Below are positions 40,822 to 49,038 of a stretch of DNA of 64,000 bases, piece after piece (within the stretch, counting starts at the first letter, position 1; each line of letters starts with the position of its first letter). Made by a program: the position numbers and the translations under genes. Below the pieces are notes generated by a model. The model searched no databases. It was not told the DNA's origin and saw only the letters and a program-made list of their open reading frames with translations. Source of the DNA: Moesziomyces globuligerus (Eukaryota > Basidiomycota > Ustilaginomycetes > Ustilaginales > Ustilaginaceae); contig JARVLF010000015.1 of NCBI GenBank assembly GCA_030849465.1, positions 124,001 to 188,000 of the forward strand. The letters run 5' to 3'.

Positions 40822-41829
40822 ATGAGGATCCCACCGGTGCTCATCATCTTTGTCGGCTTCCTCGCCATCGGCGCGTCGTTCATCCTTCAGCTGCTCGTGG
40901 CGCTCGGCCTGCCCTACATCAAGGGCATCTACTTCCTCTACATCAACTTTACCGACGCGCAGCAGGGCAATGCCTTGCTCAAGGTCACCTTTGGCGTCTG
41001 GTCGCAGTGCTTCAAGCAGGGCGATCTGACGCAGTGCTCGCCCACCGGTCTCGGCTACCAGCAGTCGTTCAACGGCGTCAACAATGCCATCAGCCTCTTC
41101 TTTGTCAACAAGCTCCCCTACGCGCTCGTCGTGCAGCCCATCTCGGCGGGCTTCACCGGTCTCGCGGCGGGTGCGGCGTTCCTGCACCTCTGCACCAACA
41201 CGTTCCTCTGGCCGCTCGCCGCGCTCTGGGCGTCGTTCCTCACCATGGCTGCGCTCGTCATCGAGCTGGTCCTCTTCATCCTCGCGCGCAACAAGGCACG
41301 CAGCTTCCAGAGCACCGGCACGCTCACGCCCAGCGGCAGCGAGCTCGGCCCGGCGATCTGGATGCAGGTTGCTTCGCTCCCGCCCGTCTTCTTTGGCTTC
41401 ATGATGCTGGCGCTCGGATGGTATCTGAAGCGCTCGCGCAGCGAGGACAACTACTACGACGACTACGAGCCGGCGCGCCCCGTGTACCCGGCCAACGACT
41501 ATGCGGAGAAGGACTACTACTACGGCGGTCCCCAGCAGCGTCCCGCCAGCCGCGTCAGCCGCAGGTCGCGATACGACGACTACTACGAGCCCGACGATGC
41601 GCGCGTCTACGGCAACGTCGGCCGTCGCGACTCGCGCCGCACCAGCAGGAGCGCGTATGCCGAAGACTACGACCGCTTTGACAACCGCAGGAGCTACGAC
41701 GACCGCGCGCCCAGGAGGAGCTACGGCGGAGACCAGTACGGCAGCAGGACCTCGCTGGCTCCGCCCCTCGCTGGTGCGCCGTACCGCGGAGGCAGGTCGC
41801 GTCGCTACAGCGAACGTGGTGCCTACTAA
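40822..41829 (+). CDS. PalI/Sur7 family four-span plasma-membrane protein
   Basis: 335 aa. Four membrane spans: one at the N-terminus (PVLIIFVGFLAIGASFILQLL), then an extracellular loop with FGVWSQCFKQGDLTQC, the W-x2-C...C pattern of this family, then spans around 110-135 (YALVVQPISAGFTGLAAGAA), 140-165 and 190-207. The cytosolic tail (about 210-335) is rich in Tyr, Arg and Asp (DNYYDDYE, DYYYGG, RRSRYDDYYE). Rim9/PalI helps pH sensing through the Rim101/PacC pathway; Sur7 organises eisosomes. The Tyr/Arg-rich tail does not decide between them. Starts at CAGCCATGAGG after a C/T-rich leader. Intronless. Confidence 0.83.
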   Translation: MRIPPVLIIFVGFLAIGASFILQLLVALGLPYIKGIYFLYINFTDAQQGNALLKVTFGVWSQCFKQGDLTQCSPTGLGYQQSFNGVNNAISLFFVNKLPYALVVQPISAGFTGLAAGAAFLHLCTNTFLWPLAALWASFLTMAALVIELVLFILARNKARSFQSTGTLTPSGSELGPAIWMQVASLPPVFFGFMMLALGWYLKRSRSEDNYYDDYEPARPVYPANDYAEKDYYYGGPQQRPASRVSRRSRYDDYYEPDDARVYGNVGRRDSRRTSRSAYAEDYDRFDNRRSYDDRAPRRSYGGDQYGSRTSLAPPLAGAPYRGGRSRRYSERGAY

Positions 41830-42685
41830 ACGGTATCCCGACTTGTCTTGCACCTGCTTCGTTTGTCATGGTCCGACGAGGACCAAAAATCACCCCTGGC
41901 GTCGCTCCTTGAAGTGGCGCCGGTAGAGCCAGCTTGACTGCTTCCAACTTGCCACGGCGCACCCTCGTGGTCAGCCGTAGGCTACCCACACTCGTTTCTT
42001 CTCTCGCTGCTCCATTTCCCTTCCCCCCACCTTTGCCTCTGCGATTCTCGGCGGGCTTGGCACTGCTTTGCGCCGGACTCGACTTGGATTGTGGGCCGCC
42101 AAACATCGGCATCATTTCCGATCCCGGACACACTCACACTCTCTTTAGTATCTCCTTATCCCACGCACACGCGCGCCTCGCCGTGTTGGGCATCGTCGCC
42201 TCGAGACACTCTCGAACGCACCCAGATCCACACTCTCTTTTGCATCTCGATTCGGCACTCTTTTGGTCTTTTTTTGTCTTCTTTTGCGTCTGGTTAGCGC
42301 CAGCGATGCCATCGACGCTCGCTCGCGCGCCCTTGTACATTTAATGTAGCCCAACTCTTTTTTGATTCCCGAAACGATCGTAGGCGGTATGCGTGTGTGC
42401 TGGGCGCAGACCCAAGTTCGGGGTAGACGGGCTGTAAGAGAGGATGCATGGTGGTAGGCGTTGGAGCGGGGGGTTGGGGGTTGGCACCGAGTGAAAGGGG
42501 AAGCGGGAGTCGGGAGATTACACAAGACCGGGCCACGCGCTCCACTCGGGTTCTTGTGGCGGAATAGACTTTTGGACGTGGCTCGGGTCGGACAAATTTG
42601 GCGCTGAACCATCGTCCCTACCCTTCTGCCACATTGTCCACATCTCGACACATCTCTGGAGGCACTTGACGGAACTCAGGCAAAG
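41830..42685. other. intergenic: PalI 3' region and COX20 promoter
   Basis: 856 bp with no supported gene. 41990-42300 is C/T-rich with AC-rich patches (CACACTCACACTCTC near 42128). Confidence 0.55.
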
Positions 42686-43206
42686 ATGTCGAGACTGCAC
42701 GAAGCCAACCAGCCGTCCATAGGCTCCAACGACGGCGAAGGGGTTGGCGCTAGTGGGACCAAGGTAAGCATTCCTGCCGGAACAAAGCAAAGTCCAGAAC
42801 CGAGAGCTGACATCTAGCTTGGGATGGACAGGCCGAGGCGACCAAGATTCGGGCGGCGATAACGTCGATTGATCCGGTCAAGGACTTTTCGCGCATCGGG
42901 AGCATGCCCTGCGCACGCGGGAGCTTGCTGATGGGCATGGCTACCGCCGCTGGCGTGGCTGGGATCAGCCTCGTGGCGGGACGAGGGCTACGCAGAGGTC
43001 TCAACTGGGGTGTTGGATCGTTCTGCTTTGTCTCGATCGCCAGCTTCGAAACATGCAGACGCAACATCAAGGCCGAACAGCACCGCATGCAAACCGTCAT
43101 CGATAGCTACAAACGCGGCTCCAGAGCCAACCAACCCAGCCTCACCTCGATAGCCCAGTCCAACGATAGCAAGACCACACAACCCCAACCAATTGCCGAC
43201 TCATGA
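42686..43206 (+). CDS. COX20: cytochrome c oxidase assembly protein COX20, two exons
   Basis: Coding sequence 42686-42763 joined to 42832-43206, 150 aa. The 68-nt intron has GTAAGC and ACAG borders. Exon 1 encodes a 26-residue hydrophilic N-terminus; exon 2 continues DPVKDFSRIGSMPCARGSLL. Cox20 is an inner-membrane chaperone that binds newly made Cox2 for processing and copper loading. Family landmarks are IPCAR-type MPCARGS, two short membrane spans (LMGMATAAGVAGISLVAGR and LNWGVGSFCFVSIASFE), NWGVGSF, and the E-x-C pattern FETCRRN. Without splicing the protein would appear to begin at the internal Met of MPCAR. Converges on the TPR gene with 172 bp between stops. Confidence 0.93.
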
Positions 43207-43378
43207 GCCCCTCCGGCATCAAACGATGTACTTCGACCTCGACAATCCACGTCCATTTCTCCAGCCTGTCTCCGTATGGACGCCGACCTCGTTCACGGTA
43301 CGGATCTGAACGGAAGCACAGGAAGATTCTATGGCGGTTGGATTACATGCATGCCGAGGCCAAGGTATGGAGACTGCG

Positions 43379-44119
43379 CTAGTGCTTTCCGCCTTGTTGC
43401 TCTGCATTCTGCTGTTCCTGGACGGCGAATTTGGCGCCGAGCAACTTGGCCGAGCAGTTGCGGATGTTCTGTTCGGCTCGCTGGATGCCGCCCTCGAGCG
43501 CGCGCTTGTAGGCGGTGAGCGCCTCCTCGAGCTGCTCGCACGCCTCGAGCACGGCGGCGAGGTTGTACTGGATCTCGGGGTCCTCGGGCGTGAGGTTGGC
43601 CGCCGTCTTGAGGTGCGAGACGGCGAGGTCCGGGCGCGAGGGTTTGCTGAGCACGTAGGCCGAGGCGAGGTTGGTGTGCGCGTCGGCGCTGTCCGGCGCG
43701 AGCTCGAGCGATTCCTTCCACGCCTCGATCGCGTCGTCGAGGTTGCGGTCGTGGTAGAAGCACACGCCGAGGTTGAAGAGCGCCGACGAGTTGCGCTTGA
43801 TCTCGAGGCTGCGCTCGTACGACGCCTTGGCCGCCGCCAGATCGCCCGCCTCGAGGTGCGTCGTCCCCTCTTCAAGGAAGCGCTGCGACTCTTCGTCGGC
43901 CGGGTCCAACGACGACGAGGCGGGTGTGGTGGATGTGGCGTAGCTACGCCCCGTTACGCTCAGTGCTTGGGGTCGGGAGAGGCTGCGGCTTGATGTGCCG
44001 AGGGGGAGCGAGCGGGCTGCGACCGCGCGTGGGAGGCTGCGGGTCAGCGAAGCAGCAGCGACCGAAGCAGACGCCTGGCGCAACGCTTGGGTGGCGATTC
44101 TGGACGTAGATGCGATCAT
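43379..44119 (-). CDS. mitochondrial tetratricopeptide (TPR) protein
   Basis: 246 aa. The first ~60 residues are Arg/Ser/Ala-rich with almost no acids (TSRIATQALRQASASVAAAS), ending near SYATS, a typical mitochondrial presequence with cleavage near 60. Residues 75-215 contain about four TPR units: FLEEGTTHLEAGDLAAAKAS; ALFNLGVCFYHDRNLDDAIE; DAHTNLASAYVLSKPSRPDL; IQYNLAAVLEACEQLEEALT. TPRs bind partner proteins. Its place beside COX20 and RRG7 supports a mitochondrial role, but no specific function can be named. Start ATG 44119; divergent from RRG7 with 322 bp between starts. Confidence 0.85.
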   Translation of the reverse strand: MIASTSRIATQALRQASASVAAASLTRSLPRAVAARSLPLGTSSRSLSRPQALSVTGRSYATSTTPASSSLDPADEESQRFLEEGTTHLEAGDLAAAKASYERSLEIKRNSSALFNLGVCFYHDRNLDDAIEAWKESLELAPDSADAHTNLASAYVLSKPSRPDLAVSHLKTAANLTPEDPEIQYNLAAVLEACEQLEEALTAYKRALEGGIQRAEQNIRNCSAKLLGAKFAVQEQQNAEQQGGKH

Positions 44120-44441
44120 CCTAGTGATGCTGTTGTTGAGGCTCTGGCAGTGTGAGCAAGGCTAGAATTCCGGCGAGAAGAAGCAAGAAGCTGCGGAAGG
44201 CTGGTGGATCGGCGCTCCACGAGTTTCTTCCAGCTCGGATGTCGGAACCCCAAGCCGTCAACTCGGCCGGAAATGCAAGGCTCCAGCCACACTCCACCTC
44301 ACCTTGCTCGGCACTTTCTCGACCACGTTTCCTCCGATCCACTACGCTCCCATTCGACGACGACGACGGCTGCCGCGTCCTTTGCACAGCCGGCGCGACA
44401 GCTGGATTCGTGGGTGGCGAGGCCTCACGAGGAGCTGCGGG
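44120..44441. other. short divergent promoter between TPR gene and RRG7
   Basis: 322 bp between two divergent mitochondrial genes. The RRG7 frame is open back into it, but only from non-ATG codons. A bidirectional promoter is likely. Confidence 0.5.
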
Positions 44442-45257
44442 ATGCTGGCGCCTAGCGCCGTGCTTCTTCCCGGCCGCGCTTCCGCGCGGCGTACGACTGT
44501 CTTGACTCGTTGGAACTCTGTCCGGTGGTATTCGGCCTCGTCCTGCGTGCGGCGCACAGCTCGCAGTCGTTCGCCATCCGAGCTGCCTCCTGGATCCGAC
44601 GATGTCGAGAGCAGCACGGCGCGCGGGACGCGCTACGAGCTGCTGTGCCGGGACGTGCTGCACCAGCTCTTTGGGATGGACCTCACGCGCACGGGCGGAG
44701 CGGGCGACCGCGGCGTCGACCTGCGCGGCTGGTGGACCCCGTCACCTCTACCCGGACAGAACGAGTCTCGGAGGGTGCGCGTTCTGGCGCAGTGCAAGTG
44801 CCAGGACGAAGGCGGCAAGAAGATGGGTCCGGTGCTGATTCGCGAGGTGGAAGGTGTCGTCTTCCGCGCCGCTTCGCGCTCGCCCGCAAGCGACGCGACC
44901 GAAGCGGACGACGAGGGCGATGAGAGCGATGAGAGCGCGGGCGGTGTGGCGGGGATCGTGCTCTCCTCTTCCGGATTCAGCAAGCAGGCGCTCCTCCAGG
45001 TCAGGTCCAGCAGCGTTCCCCTCGCAGCCATGCATGTCGTCGCACAACCGCTCCACGACGAGGCCAAGGAGACCGGTGACGCGCTGGCGGAGCGCTGCGT
45101 CTCCATCGTCTGGAACGATCGCTTCGGCGCTCCGAACGGTCTCCTCCCCGGAGGTCTCGAGACGCGCTGGGTAAGGCCGCTGCATCCAAGCAGACCCTCA
45201 GAGAGCGCCTCGCTCGGCAGACCCGTCGTCTACCGCGCCGGCAAACCACTCCGCTAG
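44442..45257 (+). CDS. RRG7: RRG7-type mitochondrial protein with restriction-endonuclease-like fold
   Basis: 271 aa from the first ATG; the frame extends upstream only from a TTG, so 44442 is the start. N-terminus MLAPSAVLLPGRASARRTTV through WYSASSCVRR looks like a mitochondrial presequence. The core matches the DUF2034/Rrg7 family: GTRYELLCRDVLHQLFGM, GGAGDRGVDLRGWW, VLAQCK, KMGPVLIREVEGVVF and GIVLSSSGFSKQAL. These form a PD-(D/E)xK pattern, with E66, D93 and Q117-x-K119 at the positions used by Mrr-type nucleases. Yeast RRG7 is needed for respiratory growth; its biochemical role is not established. A Glu/Asp-rich insert (DATEADDEGDESDES) interrupts the core. Confidence 0.85.
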   Translation: MLAPSAVLLPGRASARRTTVLTRWNSVRWYSASSCVRRTARSRSPSELPPGSDDVESSTARGTRYELLCRDVLHQLFGMDLTRTGGAGDRGVDLRGWWTPSPLPGQNESRRVRVLAQCKCQDEGGKKMGPVLIREVEGVVFRAASRSPASDATEADDEGDESDESAGGVAGIVLSSSGFSKQALLQVRSSSVPLAAMHVVAQPLHDEAKETGDALAERCVSIVWNDRFGAPNGLLPGGLETRWVRPLHPSRPSESASLGRPVVYRAGKPLR

Positions 45258-45468
45258 CCTCGCCTCATACCCAATCAGCGTCCTCACAAGGAGTCCCCCT
45301 CTGAGAGCGAACTCAGCAATCACACATGCGCCTTTTCACTCAGAGCATCGACCACACCTCTGAAACGCATCCAGCACTCACGCAGTCTGCTGGGACACAC
45401 ATTGATCCTTAACTGGGACGATTGGATTGCGGCAAGAACAATGCGATGCAGACGAGGGTGACACGATA

Positions 45469-47025
45469 TCAAAACGATGAGGAGGCATGAAGTTCCGAGG
45501 GAGCGTTGGTCTCCTGGGCAGCGTCGACAAACGGATCCTCCTCGACCGAGACAAAGGTGGCAGCGCCTGTTGAGAAGCGGCGGACTATGGAGTCGGTCGA
45601 CATCTGCCTGTCCATGGCCTCAGCTAGGCCCTCGCTGTCTTGCGTCGACTCGACTCCGGCGAGGTACGCGGGGACGCTGACGCGCGGGATCTTGAAGTTC
45701 TGCGACTGCGGGCTGCGCAGCCCTTTCGCTGTGAACGAGGGCGCGGTCGGCGACGTCTGGGGCGAAGTGGTGCTAGCCGGGTGGATGGCGAGGGGTGTGG
45801 ACTTGGAGCGCGTGTGCGACGACTCTGCTGGCCCAGCCACTGTCGAGGGCTCGTGGGACTGGAAAGGATCCACTGGTGCGTGCACTGGCACGCTCGCGGT
45901 CCTACTCAGCGGGAGGTAGGTGGAAGAGGCAGGAGCGAATGATTCGAGGGCGACCGAGTCGTGCGGAGGCGCCACTTGCTGGCCTGGCGTGAGGTGGAAG
46001 GGGACCTTGATGACGCGAATCTCCTCGGGCTCCTCCTCTTCGCCCCTGCTTGGACCCTGGGCGAGGATGTTGGAGAGCGAGAGATCGTCGCCGTTGGACG
46101 CGGAACGACGGCGAGAGCTCGAGCTGAGCCTGCTGAGAGCGGCGATCTCGAGCGTGTCGGCCGAGGCGTAGACCTTTGCGGTCATGCGACGACTGTTGGG
46201 CGACTCGGAGCCGTCGTCCTTGGGCGATCGCGACGTCTTCTCTGATAGCGAAGGCGAGCGCATATCCGACATGCGATGAGCAGCCAAGCTCAGTCGACGC
46301 GTGCGGCGTCGCGACGCACACCAACGCGCCAAGGCGACGGCGATGAGCAGCAGCACCACTCCACCAATCACACCGCCTGCAATAGCTCCCTTGTTAACAT
46401 GATGCATGTTCGCCGAGCTCGACGTCGCTGCAGCCGCCAGCGAGCTCGCGGGAGCTGCGGATGCTGACGTCGAACTGGCAGTCTGGCTGGATCGAGACGA
46501 TGCTGAAGTGGCTGAAGGGGCGATGGAAGCCGACGAAGAAGTGGGCCGACTAGACGCCGAAGAGGACGTCGAAGTAGCCGAGGAAGTGATGTCGCAGTCG
46601 TTAAAAGTGAAACTCCTCGAGTCGAGGGCGGTGACCTGGACGATGCCGCTGGAGGTGGAAGTGGTGGTGAGGAGGTTGCCGTTGATGTCTGCGAGGCCGA
46701 TACCGATGCGGTAGGTGCCTCTGAGAGTGGTGTTGCCGAATGCAGTCAGCTTCCTGTAGCTGCCAGGGGTTGGGAACTCGCCACCGCTCAGCGCCGAGTA
46801 GAGGAGCGAGTAGTTGTTTGCCCCGGCCGTGGCGACAAAGAAGAGGTTGACATACGAGGCCACGCTCCACTCGGTCTGGGTCAGTGTTGCGATCCAGGCG
46901 AGCTCGGTGCAGTTGAGGCTGTCGACGGAGAAATCGAGTGCTTCGGCTTGAATCGAGAGCATGCTGGCGACCAGCGCTACCAGAGCGGCCGCTCTGGCGA
47001 GCGGGCCTGGCAACGTCGTCCTCAT
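45469..47025 (-). CDS. Ser-rich single-pass cell-surface protein (sensor-like), function unknown
   Basis: 518 aa from the first ATG (47025); the frame upstream opens only from a TTG. Signal peptide: residues 1-29 (TLPGPLARAAALVALVASML then SIQAEA). An extracellular domain of about 110 residues (DFSVDSLNCTELAWI to SFTFNDCDI) has two cysteines and NCT and NTT glycosylation sites. A Ser/Thr/Ala stalk follows (about 140-205, mucin-like). One membrane span (GAIAGGVIGGVVLLLIAVAL, about 212-234) is followed by RRRTRR and a 280-residue cytosolic tail rich in Ser/Pro. This layout resembles fungal wall-stress sensors (Wsc/Mid2 type), but no WSC cysteine domain is present. I do not recognise the ectodomain, which resembles that of many small basidiomycete surface proteins. 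Convergent with RRG7, 211 bp. Confidence 0.75.
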   Translation of the reverse strand: MRTTLPGPLARAAALVALVASMLSIQAEALDFSVDSLNCTELAWIATLTQTEWSVASYVNLFFVATAGANNYSLLYSALSGGEFPTPGSYRKLTAFGNTTLRGTYRIGIGLADINGNLLTTTSTSSGIVQVTALDSRSFTFNDCDITSSATSTSSSASSRPTSSSASIAPSATSASSRSSQTASSTSASAAPASSLAAAATSSSANMHHVNKGAIAGGVIGGVVLLLIAVALARWCASRRRTRRLSLAAHRMSDMRSPSLSEKTSRSPKDDGSESPNSRRMTAKVYASADTLEIAALSRLSSSSRRRSASNGDDLSLSNILAQGPSRGEEEEPEEIRVIKVPFHLTPGQQVAPPHDSVALESFAPASSTYLPLSRTASVPVHAPVDPFQSHEPSTVAGPAESSHTRSKSTPLAIHPASTTSPQTSPTAPSFTAKGLRSPQSQNFKIPRVSVPAYLAGVESTQDSEGLAEAMDRQMSTDSIVRRFSTGAATFVSVEEDPFVDAAQETNAPSELHASSSF

Positions 47026-48451
47026 GGTGCCCTTAACCACGCTCAGCGTTGATTGTCGAAGCGAGGGTCGACTCGAGGCGACGGTGGAGAGAGGACTCGG
47101 ACGCAGATGGCGGGGGGAGTGAGAAGAAGGGGGGGGGGGGGGGCGGCCGTGGGTCTCGACTGCTCGAAGGGGGTCGGACAATATACCCTACCGGTGAAAG
47201 CGCATCGCTCTACCAGCCAACGCATTCGGCCAGGGTACTACTGCGGTGAAATGCAGTCGGCGAGCGACAGCATGGTGGCTACAGCTACGGTAGCCATGCG
47301 AGGCGAGGGCGTAGAAGCCTGCGGTGCAGATCTGCGCGCGATGATCCGTCGATTCCAATAGCCATCTTACCCTGCCTTTGCGCAGGCCAGCGTCGAAAGC
47401 CATGCCAGGTAGCCGCGGGCTCCCCGATTTCTCCCCGTCGCCATCCCACAGCATACAGTACAGTCGAGTCTAGCAGCGGACCGTCAAATTTCCCCTTCCT
47501 CACCTAGACCGGTCTCACCCTACCTCACCGGTACCTCCAACCCCCCTGTCTCTCCCTTCCCTCCAGCAGCCAGCTGCATCCTACCGTCTTGCGTACAGCC
47601 AGGGCTTGGGCTTGAACTTGGACTTGGACTTCTAGTCTGGGCTGGCTCCGAGGGTGCGAGGGTGGCCTTCCAGGGTCAGAGACTCTGTATTTGGAGTAGA
47701 GGGTCGAATGCAGTTGGATGCACTATGGGACGCGGCGGAACGGGCGGGAAGCCGCATTTTGATTTTAGATTTGTTTTATTTCGGCTGTTCCTGAGGGCGC
47801 TTTGGGGTCTGTGAGGCTGCATCGACAGGACCGTCCAAGCTCGAGCCGGACGCGGCAGGTGTTTGGGCTGGGTTTGCGCCCTCGCTTACCCTTTGGGCGC
47901 TGGGTTGATTTTCCAGCTCCGTGAAACACCCGCCCGCAACTGGACACTGCTCCACTCGCCTGCCTTCTCAGCCTTGGCTTTGCGCTCAGACGGAACGGAG
48001 GCCGCTCTCGATCCGTAGCCAAAAGTGACATGATCTTTGCCCCACTCACTCCATCGCGCAATACCCGCAGGCCAACGAGCTTCGCGAGATCTGCAATCAT
48101 ACTGCCAAGTTCTGACCGGATGCGATCACTTCAAACTAGCATCGCAGCCAGAAGCGAAGTCACCCTTCGCCGACACCTCTCCTCCTTTCCCCGCCCAACG
48201 CCCCGCCGATCACGAGCCTCGACCCTCTCTCATGGCCACGCTCTAGCCCCAACCAGGCTTGGCTTCTGACACATTAGCCGCCCCAAACAGCTGTGGCACT
48301 CGGATTGAAGGAGTCGAGTGAGGGTTCAAACCAAAGCCCATCCTGGTCGTGACGGTAAAAAGTCGACCGCTTTTTGAGACAGTGATTCGCACCTTTGTGC
48401 GATACAGAAAAAGAACACAAAAAGGGTACGCGGAAAAGACGCAAAAAAGAA
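47026..48451. other. 1.4-kb intergenic region upstream of the surface protein
   Basis: No supported gene. A 15-G homopolymer lies at 47129-47143, about 105 bp upstream of the ATG at 47025. The rest contains only short frames. Confidence 0.55.
48443..48448 (-). terminator. RNA polymerase III T-run after tRNA-Gly
   Basis: Six Ts on the minus strand, starting 4 nt beyond the tRNA 3' end. Confidence 0.8.
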
Positions 48452-48553
48452 TGCATTGACGGGGACTCGAACCCCGGTCGAGTCGAATCGGTAGTCACGC
48501 CTCAGAGAAGCGATGAGTGGCAACGACTCATGATACCCCTACACTATCAATGC
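48452..48553 (-). tRNA. tRNA-Gly(GCC) with a 31-nt intron
   Basis: Acceptor stem GCATTGA with TCAATGC, discriminator A; anticodon stem AGTCG with CGACT; loop TTGCCAT, as in fungal Gly(GCC) tRNAs; T arm CGGGG-TTCGAGT-CCCCG. The anticodon GCC is at 48521-48519. The intron (48517-48487) follows position 37. Mature length is 71 nt without CCA. The D stem is weak (three pairs including a wobble). Confidence 0.93.
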
Positions 48554-49038
48554 TGATTCATGTATGCCGCACCCACTTATGCGTATACAAACTAGCTGCT
48601 CTAACCAGCTCCAAGAAAGAAGGTGAGTCGAGGTGAGCATACAAGGCGACATCCGGGCTTTGCCCTACCTTCATTGCGCGGGGGTCAGTCCAACTCTGGA
48701 CAGATCTGTTGGGGGCAGAGAGATCAGACGAAGCGAAGACGAAGCGAATGGTACACACGGAAAGGTACAGCGAAGAGCACAAGAGAACAAGAAGAATCGG
48801 CCTTTGAATGTAGGACTACTGTTCAAGCATCGAGCATGGAATAGAAAGGTATCTTTTGTCTGATATTGGCATGCGAGGACGTGGCTAGGACATGATCGTG
48901 AATACCAGAGCAGGGCTACGAGCGGGAAATGCGGACATCGGAAAGCTGTTCCCGGCGCGAATCCGCGAGCCCTTATACATGAATCGAGTGAACGAAGGCC
49001 GTGACAAGGGGAGGTTCTCTTTTCTGCTTGGCGAGGGC
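48554..49038. other. intergenic: tRNA-Gly upstream and aspartic protease 3' region
   Basis: 485 bp with no gene apart from the tRNA upstream element. Confidence 0.55.
48583..48589 (-). promoter_or_regulatory. TATA-like element TGTATAC upstream of tRNA-Gly
   Basis: GTTTGTATACGC on the minus strand, 29 bp upstream of the tRNA, sharing TGTATAC with the tRNA-Lys upstream region. Confidence 0.5.

Noticed and set aside
40130..40825. 231-codon frame before the PalI gene
   Set aside because: Pro/Ser/Leu low-complexity product of C/T-rich DNA; better explained as leader sequence.
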